NCBI GenBank assembly: GCA_011800805.1
Contig: MPNW01000224.1
Coordinates: forward strand, 3,461-61,935
Source of the DNA: Hirudo medicinalis
Taxonomy: Eukaryota > Annelida > Clitellata > Hirudinida > Hirudinidae
DNA: 58,475 nucleotides
Reading direction: 5' to 3'
Positions 39,901 through 53,619 of the stretch are shown piece after piece. A program made the position numbers and the translations under genes. The notes beneath the pieces were generated by a model, which did no database searches, was not told the origin of the DNA, and worked only from the letters and a program-made list of their open reading frames with translations. Positions within the stretch are counted from its first letter, which is position 1. Each line of letters starts with the position of its first letter.

Positions 39901-41977
39901 CTTCTTGTGTAACATTTTTCAAAACTGTTGTTTGCAACTCTGAAGGTGCCACCTCAATGTTTTTTGCAACAAATATATCAGATGTTGCTTGTGGTGTCAA
40001 GCCAACATTTGCAACTTCTGAACTTTCACAATTCTCACGACTTTTAGTGAATTTTCTAAAAGTATCACGGCTTGGCATCGCTGAAATTGCAGCAGATTCA
40101 AAAGAGAACATTTTTTGCAGTTTCTTTTCTAATTCTTTGTGTTGAAGTTTAAGTTGAACAATGTCAGAGGATGAAGACGAGGATGTCTGCACGAATGGCA
40201 AACCCACATGAGGACTTTGCCCTTCATACAATGCATTGGAATTTTGAGCTGTTTTGAATTTTTTACCCCTCGATTGTGAATGTTCTCTCCTTTTGGCTTG
40301 ATTATTAGATTTATTGGATTTCCTCTTCACTTCTCCTGTGAAGTTCTTCTTTGGGAATATTTCCGTCTGAATATTTGACTCCGCCACTTCCACACTGCTA
40401 ACCGAAATTTCTTTGCTCACGTTGGGTACTGCTTGTTTGACTTCTGCAATTCCTTTCTCCTCTAATTGACCATCATCCTCTTTAAGTATTCGTTCATTAA
40501 TAAAATCATTCTTATCTGACTGTACAGCTTCCAAATGATTGACTTTCTCAGCACATTTTTCATGGGATGCAATTTCTCTAGATTTCCATACAGTTAATTC
40601 CTCTTCAGCAGCTTTAAGATCTGCCATCAATTGGGCTTGGATTTCATTAGAAGAAACAGAGTCATGCAGTGGATTGTCAATATCTTCCTTAGAGAGTGTT
40701 ACTTTGGATGGTGATGGTTTATCATCCAGCACAGTTTCAGGTTCCATAAGGGGTTTGAGAGCTTCCACTTTCAAAGATTCAGTGCTTGGAATCTCATCTT
40801 CTACAGGAGCTTCAACAAATTCTTTGCCTTGAATTCTATCCTTCTGGGGAGTGGCCGACTTAATTTCATTGGTATTAACATTTTGTTGGGCATCAACATT
40901 TATTTCTGTTGTCTCTTCAATAGCAAAACAGTTTTCCTCTTCTGAATGTTGTTTCTGTTTAGCCTTTCCATCCCTGCTTTTACTTCTCTTAATTAAGGAG
41001 GCATCAAGCAAATTATCAAACTCTGCTAACAAATTCTTTCTCAGTCTTGAACTGGTTTTCTTAAATGGTAAATTAACTGCACCTTCAATGCAAATGGATT
41101 GTCCAGAAACTCCAGAGGATTTCTTAGTATCTACCCCACTTGAACTTGGATTATTTGTTTTAGAGTGAGCTTCATTGTGGAGACCTGCTTTAACATTCCA
41201 ACCTTCTTCTGTTTTGGCACTAAAAAAAAGTCATTAAAAAAAAAACTAATTATATTATTCAAGAAAGCCAAAGAAATTAAAAATCCATTAATACAAATTA
41301 ATTCACTGGTGAATGTAAAATGATAAAGTATGGAAAATAAATGCAAATTTCCAATAACCTGCCAGTGGGTTCTTCCCGTTCTTGATTTAAAGTTTTAGTT
41401 GTTCTAGTAGTTCTCTTGTGTACACTGGTCTTAACTGCTGTACTTGGTAGGCATGAAGACTTCCGTCTTTTTGCAACACGAGTCCTCTTTGCCCTTATTT
41501 GTGATGGTGTTTTGGGAATGCACACAACATCTTTCCTGATAATGACAAGTAAGTGATTTTAGCAACACAACATCAACTAAATGTTCTAAAGTATACACCT
41601 CTTTAAAATCAGAGGCATCAAACCTATGATGTTGATTGCCTAATGTTAACTTTTACATGAGCTGTCATAGTTGTAAATAATATAGTGATAAACAAATATC
41701 TTGGCTGAGTGACAAAGTGAGAACACTCAGTCGTGGCTCCATAAAGATAATTCCAGATTAAAGCGTAAGTTCATAAACAACCAATCGATTATTAACTCTC
41801 AAGCTCTAAAAATCAATCGTACTTTTCATAGTTTTTTACGGGAGATGTGGATTCTTCGATTTCAGTCACCCAAGTATATGCACTGCTTAACAAAGTGTCG
41901 AACGCGCCAGCAATTTGAATCATTAGCTGAACATCAGCGTCATTTTTGAAGCACAAATTGATAGCCGTCATGTTCAT
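33990..41977 (-). CDS. INCENP: INCENP, inner centromere protein of the chromosomal passenger complex, enlarged
   Basis: Seventeen phase-consistent exons: 41977-41823, 41535-41359, 41219-38325, 38259-37499, 37423-37153, 37029-36813, 36751-36683, 36550-36452, 36376-36276, 36164-35997, 35852-35777, 35579-35446, 34905-34855, 34790-34760, 34587-34454, 34383-34253, 34186-33990; 1888 residues, about twice vertebrate INCENP. N-terminus: a helix (FDTLLSSAYTWVTEIEE) followed by CIPKTPSQIRAKRTRVAKRR, matching the PKTPSQ and basic block behind the Survivin/Borealin-binding helix. A 965-codon exon gives low-complexity Ser/Thr-rich sequence with many SP sites. Residues from the 36376 to the 34587 exons form a long charged single helix (EKEKEEKEKQRLR and the like). 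The C-terminus is the IN-box: RVPKWATEPWLSEAV, NPPDLDTIFDL, KPRFFKRTSSAHW, which binds and activates Aurora B; the TSS motif is the Aurora target. The intron after 36452 is a GC-AG intron. The start could also be the in-frame ATG at 41971. Confidence 0.93.
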
Positions 41978-43609
41978 ATAATCCGGTTCTATAAATCAGC
42001 CCCGCTCAGTGGGAGCACTATAGCCCATCGAACATTTGAATTCCCGTAATGAATTAAAACTTCCGCTCGTTTAGGCGGACTGGGTAAAATGTTTGCTTAT
42101 AACGCATCGTGGTCAAAGGTTATGAAACTGTTTTATAAAGTAATTTTAATCTAGATTTTATTAATGAATTAATTTACTGAACATCTGCAGTGACGCAGGG
42201 TTTGGTTATCTATATCAATTTGCTAAACTGCTTAAATTTATAAATTTTCACGATCAAGAATTGTTGTATAAAATTTAAAACTTTAAGGTTGTGTTACTGA
42301 TATAATATATTTCCAAAGGTCAAATTGAATATTGTGTTAATATAATTTAAATAGCGGCTAGCAATTAATTAGTAACATTCTAGTTTGTTTTCGTTTTTTT
42401 TTTTAGATAAACCGGTTCCTTCATCTCACAAATTCCTTGCTTAGAATATAAACGGGTTATGAATCTTATCTTGCAGTCTCTTTATCTTGGAATTAGTTCT
42501 GGCCAATGGCGGGCTGCATACAAAGATTTAATGCGACTCATTTAAAATTGGTGATGGGGAAGCAAAATGATATCTTAAACTTTCATTAGCAACTTAGATT
42601 TGGACCAAAATTAATGAAATGCATACGGCTAATCACAGCAACTTCCATCTTATCTAGAATAGAGTTTCTGAATGAAATTCACTTGAATGGGTGCAACTTT
42701 CCAATCTAATATAATGCCACAATTATGCTTTTGGACCTGTTAATATTGAAGCATGAAAAATTTTTGTTCACACATGAACATTGACCTAAGCAAGTGAAAA
42801 TTTCCTTAAATTTGCAAATTTTTGAGCGCACATGAAATCTATGAAGCTTATTTAAAGGTCAAATTTATCTTTTTTTATTTGCAAGCCGACTAGATCCAGC
42901 TGGTCTTTCTGAATAATGTTCACCACTGAATGGAGAAATCAATAAATCGAATTAAGGATCCATGAAATCTGCGAACTTCCACACAAACTCTTCCTTCAAT
43001 GCTTCTGTCAGCTGTCTGTTTTGTTGCAGAAACTTTTAGGAATACTTTCTTTTCCAAGTAAAGCTTTAGTGTTGGAGATTTGCATTATACTCTGGTTGGG
43101 GTTAGTGCAGCAGGAGCGTCATTTCACGGGATATTACTCAAGATATCATATTTAGAAATTCTATTATCTTTCCTGATTTCACTATGCTGAAGCTTGAAAG
43201 TGATTCAAAAAGGTCACCATCTAATTTTGTGGACTTTTTTTGAAAAATTGAGCGGGTTATTTTTTATTTGGTTTTGAGCGATTAGAGAACTAATCAGGCA
43301 GTTGTGTTAATGTACATATTCTTGAGGTGTGAGGTGGCATTGCTCCCTTGTAACCCTCCTCGATTATGTCTATCGACTCTTGGACACTACTGGTGAGCCA
43401 GTAGTGTCGCTGTCGTATGACGCTCTTACTGTCGCTGACTTTACAGGGATTCATAATTGAAAACATGATTTTGGTAGATTGTTGAATTTAAATTTTTGAA
43501 ATGACTAGTCCATTTAACAAGTGGTTTAAAAATTTAATGTCGATTTAATTAATTATTAAACTATTCGTCTAACTTTCCAAATTATTCTCTTTTCTCAACC
43601 CGAAAGTAA
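41978..43609. other. Intergenic region between INCENP and the PLAT gene
   Basis: The INCENP promoter should lie at 41978-42300. I see no gene and no clear repeat; a CAGGAGCGTCATTTC word at about 43111 resembles the MITE ends at 8408 and 30627 but has no partner. Confidence 0.45.
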
Positions 43610-45260
43610 TCAATAATACGAAACAGCTGGGTTTGTCAAATTCATTTTCCAGCCCACTGAAGCCATCCAAACGTTGTTGGTATTCAGAAAGGTCCATAAC
43701 ATTCGTCTATACGAGTCTGCTACAGTAATCTGAAAATTAATAGAACTATCAAACTCAAAACAACTTAATTAATAAAGCGCATTATTCATTTAATTTTCAT
43801 ATGTCGTAAAGTACGATTACCGTAGACCACAGCCAATCTGGACCTATGCCATACTGTGTCAATGAAAAGCTGAAAGTGGTGCAATCTAATCCTTAGATTA
43901 CTTGAATTTGGTTGAATTCTATTGTTACCTCGAATGAGGAAAACGTTACCTGAGGCTCACTAAATCGCCAATTCCTTGTCTACTGAAAGATACTTTGTCT
44001 TTAGCGGCGAGATCAAAAACATACAATCCCCTTCCATAAATAACAAAGTTTTCTACAAAGCCACTTGTCCAAACAGCATTAACAGTCAAATCTCCATCTG
44101 TGCCTGATAGAATATCGGCTGAAGAGGTGTAGAATGTGTAGACATACTGTTGTAAGTGTGGTGTGAACTCACAAAATCAACGGAATGATGTCATGTAATA
44201 AATATTAATAGTCACCGTAATCCAAATTTGCGAAGTAGTAGCTGGTGCAGATGTGACCAATCCCTCAAAATAAACATTTTGTACATTTTTACAAAGTTTA
44301 TAAAAATTGTTAAAGTTTTATTCATGTAGAAACATAACATATGACAAATAATCAGTAGTTTCTGGCGAAAATAATATTCTCTTACTTCATAAAGTCACAT
44401 TATTTAATAATTAATAACAACATTACCACAGCATTTGTTGTCTGGAGAATTGGAATGCAAGTCTTCCAGTTCATTACTTTCAAGCTGACTAAGGTGGTGT
44501 TCAGTGATCCACTTGTAAAGTGTTCACAAAGCCTTAATCGAGCAGGTATCTTTTTTTGACAGTTTTCAGAGTAAAACGAAAAGCCATTGAATTGCTCGGT
44601 AACTGGTGCCGTGGAAAGAGAACATTCAATTCTTGACCTAGGATGGTACAACATGCAACTTCGAATGAGGGTAATGATGTCGATCGCCTGCCTATATATG
44701 GTTAGTTTATTAAATTATTTCTTAAATGTATTATTATTTAATCATTAATGCTCAAAATTAGTGTTCAATATAAAGAGTGAATGTTTATAAACAAAGGCGT
44801 AGCTCGGGATTTCGGCGCCCGGGGCGAAACTGATAATTTGATGCTTCCTTTATCAATATTAATTTGTCGTCCCTAGGCATATCGCCCATGTCGCCTCATC
44901 CCCCTAGCTACTCTACTGTGTTATTTTTAAGGAGTGAATGTTTATAACATCTCGACAAATGTATATAAAAGTTACACATCGTTCTTGTTTCAGAGCAAGT
45001 TTAATTAAATTTTAATTATCTGTTGAACTAAAATCAAGACCACTCATAAAAAGCACTTTATTTTATTAAAAGAACGTCAAATATTCAAGCGTTTATCACT
45101 GACGAATATCTAACCTCTTGAGAGATTCAAAAGTAGTGATTCCAGAGGGACAGTTCGTCATTTTTTCGGCCCCAAGAGCGTAAGTAGTTGCTTGACAGTT
45201 CCAGGCATCTCCATTTCTAGTCAGGCTTATAATGACCATGATAAGAATTGGGAGAATCAT
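43610..45260 (-). CDS. Secreted protein with a C-terminal PLAT/LH2 domain
   Basis: Six exons: 45260-45115, 44691-44427, 44263-44216, 44146-43950, 43869-43821 and 43729-43610, with matching phases, giving 274 residues. The N-terminus is a classical signal peptide (MILPILIMVIISLTRNGDA, cleavage likely near residue 19). Residues about 20-140 hold seven cysteines (NCQ, NCP, SCM, ECS, NCQ, LCE, TCI) and match no domain I know. Residues about 150-260 look like a PLAT beta-sandwich: YVYTFYTSSADILSGTDGDL, a GIGDLVSLR strand, then GIGPDWLWST and TVADSYRRMLWTF, the usual D-x-W turn and last strands. PLAT domains bind lipids or proteins, often in lipases, lipoxygenases or polycystins, but no enzyme domain is attached here. 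Role: secreted binding protein, by inference. The exon 44263-44216 rests on phase only. Confidence 0.75.
44804..44921. mobile_element. MITE with GGCGTAGC ends
   Basis: The left end GGCGTAGCTCGGGATTTCGG is roughly complementary to the right end CATCCCCCTAGCTACTC. It is short and non-coding. A direct repeat, GAGTGAATGTTTATAA, flanks the region at about 44777 and 44933. It sits in the first intron of the PLAT gene. Confidence 0.45.
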
Positions 45261-45845
45261 TGTCAAACTAGGAGACTACTGCTACACAGCCAGAATTGCA
45301 TATGGTCTGGTTGTTACATTATATATTAATTGTGGATCTATATTGGCTATTAAATTGTTGACCGGCAATAAATTTTCATATTATGATCAACGTCGTAAAA
45401 AAACTTTTCCATAGATTTATCGACCGCTTTAACAAAGCACGCAATTGCACATTACAGAAGAATTTCAAATTAAAAAACTCTTTTCAGAACAAGTAGCTTC
45501 TCACGCCATTTAAACGTTATTAACACGACCAATGCAGCGAATTTCAAACTGTAGAATTCCAGAAAGAAAACGCAATGGCAAGTGTTTAAAGTCATTAAAT
45601 TCATCCCAATTTTTCAATTAATAGAATTTCGATTACTGCAGAAACTTCGTATTCGAACTTGACACACAGCCAAGCATCCTCAATGACTACAGCAACTATT
45701 CCTTTGCTTTGGCAAAATTATTCGTTTCCAAATAAGCTAAAACATCCCAATGTCCCAAAAAATTAAGCTCTTCACCCCTTTGTACAATAACAAGTCAATA
45801 TTTTTAGTTTTATTTTGTAACACCAAGAACATGGTCATTATCAGT
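45261..45845. other. Intergenic region between the PLAT gene and RPL8
   Basis: This is 585 bases between two minus-strand genes. It must hold the PLAT promoter and the RPL8 3' end; no other signal was seen. Confidence 0.5.
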
Positions 45846-47316
45846 TTACTCCTTATCCGAAGATTTGGTTGGCAACTGCTTTGTACCACGCAGTCTACCA
45901 GTTCTCCTGGCTGCAATGAGACCAACCTGTTGAGAAATTATTAATAGTTACCATAATTTTAATGATTGACATGTTAACTATTGCTATATCAGAGGGCAAG
46001 ACCAAGCAAAATCAATTGAGGAACTCTTACCTTTCTACCAGCAGACTTGGTCCTGGCAACAGTGGATGGTTTACCAATGTGTTGATGGTTACCACCACCA
46101 TGGGGATGCTCAACAGGGTTCATAGCCACACCCCTAACTCTTGGCCAGCAGTTCCTCTTGGCCTTGTACTTGTGGTAAGCTCTACCAGCCTTCAACATTG
46201 GCTTTTCAATCCTTCCACCACCAGCAACAATACCTACATTTGCAATTAATTATCAAATAAACAAGCAATCAATAGCTCAATAATAGTCTTATCCAATATT
46301 GTCAATTGGCTCAGAAATACTTAATCATCAGATTGTAAGAGAGGGCAAGTACGATTCATCACAGCCACTTATTACACAATTTTTTTACCAATGATTTCAT
46401 TAGTACTATAAATAAAAACATAAACTGTCATGCATACAATAATATTCCAAGTATGGCTCATAAACACTTAATCATCAGATTTTAAGAGAGGGCAAGTATG
46501 AATAATCATAGCCATATCAACAAGCTACCATACATCAGATACTAGCAATTATTTCAGTAGTACATGTGCTAAGTGTACTTCACAGCGAGGCTAGTTATCA
46601 TCACTTGCAGATTAATTTTAAAAATATTAAATTAAGCTGTACTTCCATGCATAGTTGCACAACTATCAGAAAAAGAAATTCTTCATAAGTTCTCAGATCA
46701 ACGTGAAGAAATTTCAATTCATCATTTAGTTACCAATCATAGATCAAATCATACCGATCATAGCTCTGTTGCTTGAGGGAATTAGCTTCTTGGTTCCAGA
46801 TGGGAGCTTCACTCTAGTCCTCTTGGTTTCAGGATTGTGAGAGATGATGGTGGCATAGTTTCCTGATGTTCTGGCAAGCCTTCCTCTATCTCCTGCCTTC
46901 TCTTCTAAGCAGCAAATTGAGGTACCCTCAGGCATTGATCCAACAGGCAGAATGTTTCCAACATTCAGTTCAGCTAGAAAGAACAATCAATTAATGACTG
47001 ATATAATCTACAAATAAGTAATTAGTAATTACTGACCTTTCCTTCCACAATAAAGGAACTGTCCGGTGTGCATGCCTTCGGCAGCGATGAAGGTCTCGGT
47101 CTTTTGGCGGTATCTATATGGGTCGCGGAAGACTACCTTTGCCAATGGTGCACCACGACCAGGATCGTGGATGATGTCCCTGACAACACCTTTAATGTAT
47201 CCATGTCTCTCAGCATAATCAACTGCTCTGAGCTGAGCTGGGCCCTTTCGGTGCTTGTTGTGGGCTTTGAAAATCCCGGCAGCACCTTTACGCTGGGTCC
47301 TGATTACTCTACCCAT
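45846..47316 (-). CDS. RPL8: 60S ribosomal protein L8 (uL2)
   Basis: Coding exons are 47316-47037, 46973-46755, 46233-46031 and 45926-45846, phases 1, 1 and 0, giving 260 residues; the family is usually 257. Sequence is near-invariant: [20 protein letters not shown] at the start, then the RNA-binding and RNA-binding-C folds of uL2 with [20 protein letters not shown] and [20 protein letters not shown]. The last contains the His that contacts the peptidyl-transferase centre. It is a core large-subunit protein needed for subunit joining and peptide-bond formation. A non-coding first exon (about 47452-47421) is spliced to five bases before the ATG. Intron 2 (46754-46234) hosts the two snoRNA-like units described separately, the usual arrangement for ribosomal-protein host genes. 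Confidence 0.97.
45989..46000 (-). other. Third copy of the snoRNA guide core in RPL8 intron 3
   Basis: The minus strand reads CTTGCCCTCTGA, repeating the CTTGCCCTCT guide core of the two snoRNA-like units and followed at once by a D-box-like CTGA. No good C box or terminal stem is visible, so this may be a decayed copy or chance. Confidence 0.3.
46307..46367 (-). ncRNA. Box C/D snoRNA candidate, copy A, in RPL8 intron 2
   Basis: On the host-gene strand a TGGC...GCCA terminal stem encloses box C GTGATGA (46362-46356), an internal C' TGATGA (46330-46325) and box D CTGA (46314-46311), about 61 bases overall. Between C and C' lies ACTTGCCCTC, complementary to GAGGGCAAGT of the universally conserved 530-loop region of 18S rRNA (GGAGGGCAAGTCTGGTGCC). 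This fits a 2'-O-methylation guide for that loop, where a methylated G (human Gm601) is known. The D' box is not clear. The assignment of the target nucleotide is inference. Confidence 0.72.
46452..46516 (-). ncRNA. Box C/D snoRNA-like unit, copy B, in RPL8 intron 2
   Basis: This is a paralogue of copy A about 150 bases away in the same intron. It has a TATGGCT...AGCCATA terminal stem, the same CTTGCCCTCTCTTA core and the same internal CTGATGATTAAGT. The outer boxes are changed: C is ATGATTA and D is ATGA. The stem has been kept while the boxes have drifted, so it may be dead or weakly active. Confidence 0.5.
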
Positions 47317-47420
47317 TTTACCTAAATAAAATAAAATTTCTTTATTGCAGCAGTAAATCCAAGCGCAGTAGAAAAAATAATCAAAACAGGGCCAAAACTT
47401 CGACTTGTCGCGACACCCAC

Positions 47421-47453
47421 CTCGAACGAGCTTCGGTAGACGGAAAAGGAAGG
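47421..47453 (-). promoter_or_regulatory. RPL8 transcription start with 5' TOP tract and non-coding exon 1
   Basis: On the gene strand CCTTCCTTTTCC (47453-47442) is a pyrimidine tract typical of the 5' terminal oligopyrimidine start of ribosomal-protein mRNAs, through which TOR/LARP1 control translation. A donor (GTGGGT) follows at 47420, and the acceptor before the ATG is at 47323-47322. The exact start base is inferred. Confidence 0.65.
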
Positions 47454-48899
47454 CAGTCTTGAGATAAACAATGAAGTCGCGTGCAGAATCACAATTTATA
47501 TTTTTAAATAAATTTATTTATGCATAAAAATTAATAATTAAAATAATATTTTATTTAAAATTGTTATAAAAAATATAAAAAAAGGTCAATACTAAACTTT
47601 AACATTTTTATGTTTAAGGTTTTCAGGTTTAATAAATGTTAAAATATATTAAGCGGCACATTAGATTATTTGATTTATATTTCCTGAAAAATGGATATAC
47701 AAATTTCTATCTAAAAATCAAGAAAGTTTTAAAGTTACAATTTAGTATCCTATATATATTTTAAAATAAATTAAAAGGTCTTGCATCCCTCTTAGTATTT
47801 TACTAAAGTTATTTGTAAGTATAATTATGTTCTCAATTCCGTTAGCAATCTTCGTCCCAAAATATGGCACCACGAGTGTCGTACACAATTTCTCGCTTGC
47901 ATCGTGTTTTTGGTTACACATGGTCTGCTAAGCATGGTATCTCTAAAAATGTCATTGATATGAATTTAAAAGTGCGATCATTTATTTATTTAAAGCTTAT
48001 ATTTAAAGTGCCGAAAGCATCCATGACAGGGTATAAAAGGCACTATGGTAATCAAATCAATCAGTCCTACAGTCGAGCGAGCTGGATTTAAAACCAAATG
48101 TTAATGACAGGGAAGGTTAAATAGATGAGCTTTAAGATTATTTTTGAACAATGTCAATGTCTCAGACGATCTGACATGAGACGAAAGATCATTCCAAGTC
48201 TGCGGTCCACATGCTTGGAAGGATCTGACTCCGTAGTGCACACAGCGGGTCCTTGGGATGATAAAATTAATGGTGTCAGACGAGCGGAGCGAGACCCTCC
48301 CTTGTTGAGAGGTCGTTGTAGTGAGGATTTGTTACATTAAAATGAATGCTTAGTAATTTGTTTCAAACCAATAAAATCCTTATTGTCTTTAAATTAACTT
48401 CGCATTGATTTCAGCTCGCATGACATTGAAATTATGTGAAGCTGCGGGAAAGTCACTGTAATTACTGGAAGGTGCCTCACGACAAAATAAATTTGAGAAA
48501 CGACTATAGACATGATATTATATTTTGAGAAAAGTTACATATTTAATAGAAAATTTCCCTTCTTTCAAGAGCCTTGGGAAAGCAAGACATGCATTCACTC
48601 CATATATGATAAAACACTTGGTCAGTGAGCAAGATTGGAAGAAAAATATTTCTAGAAATAATGTAACACTAGCATTTTAATACATTTTACAATTACATCC
48701 ATGATTATTTATCTAGTTTTAATGAGCTTTTTAGTATCTTCCTAACATTAACAGATCTATATCTAACCAAAAGTAAAATAAAAATAATTTATTTGCTAAA
48801 AATGATGCATACAATATAAAGTTGCATAAAATTTTCTAAAGAAAATGTTTGAATCATCGTCTTCTGCTGTGGCGTCAGTCCGTGTCTGTTGGTTACGCC
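47454..48899. other. Divergent intergenic region between RPL8 and V-ATPase B
   Basis: It contains AT-rich sequence near RPL8, then a fragment (about 48100-48345) that looks like dispersed repeat sequence, described separately. No host gene is visible. Confidence 0.5.
48100..48345 (+). repeat. Dispersed-repeat-like fragment
   Basis: The run contains AGATGAGCTTTAAGATT, then TCATTCCAAGTCTGCGG and CATGCTTGGAAGGATCTGAC, then TCGTTGTAGTGAGGA. I recall closely similar runs (a short WxxLP-like block of an old element) as common repeats in marine invertebrate genomes. Frames are broken. The parent element is not identified. Confidence 0.35.
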
Positions 48900-53112
<4,213 letters not shown>

Positions 53113-53619
53113 ACTTGGTACTCTGTGTAACTGTGGGATGAGTTTGATTGTGTTGCATGGTTCTCTGAATATTTTGTGATTAGAGAAGTCTATTCATAAA
53201 TGATGACAAGGTTGTTCGATAAAGTTTATTGGAAAAAAATTTGTACTTCGACATAATTGTTTGCTGTTGCAGGATATGCGGCAAATCACAGTTTTCGATT
53301 TCAGATGATTCAATAGACAGACTGAGCAAAACATGGTTAGACAAAATATAAATCATGCAGGCTTAAATATCTATAAACTTCGAAATGATCTTAAGTGATC
53401 CACACTCCATCAAGAATACAAAAGTTAAAAATTAAAAAAGGGCTTGTGGGCAATTAGCACATTTGACCATTGAAAATAATATTGATTAACCATCAACTGG
53501 TGCAAACATGAAAGTTCAAATAATTAAGTTTTTATTATCAATGGAATGATCTGTTTCAGGAAATAATGCAACTAAAGGTTATATAACAAATTGAGTTGTG
53601 CTGCTGCCCTCATTAGAGA
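53113..53619. other. Convergent intergenic region between V-ATPase B and the tropomyosin gene
   Basis: Only 507 bases separate the two stop codons. It should hold both 3' untranslated regions; nothing else was seen. Confidence 0.5.

Noticed and set aside
47068..47325. Plus-strand 85-codon frame opposite RPL8 exon 1
   Set aside because: Shadow of a nearly invariant ribosomal-protein exon on the other strand.
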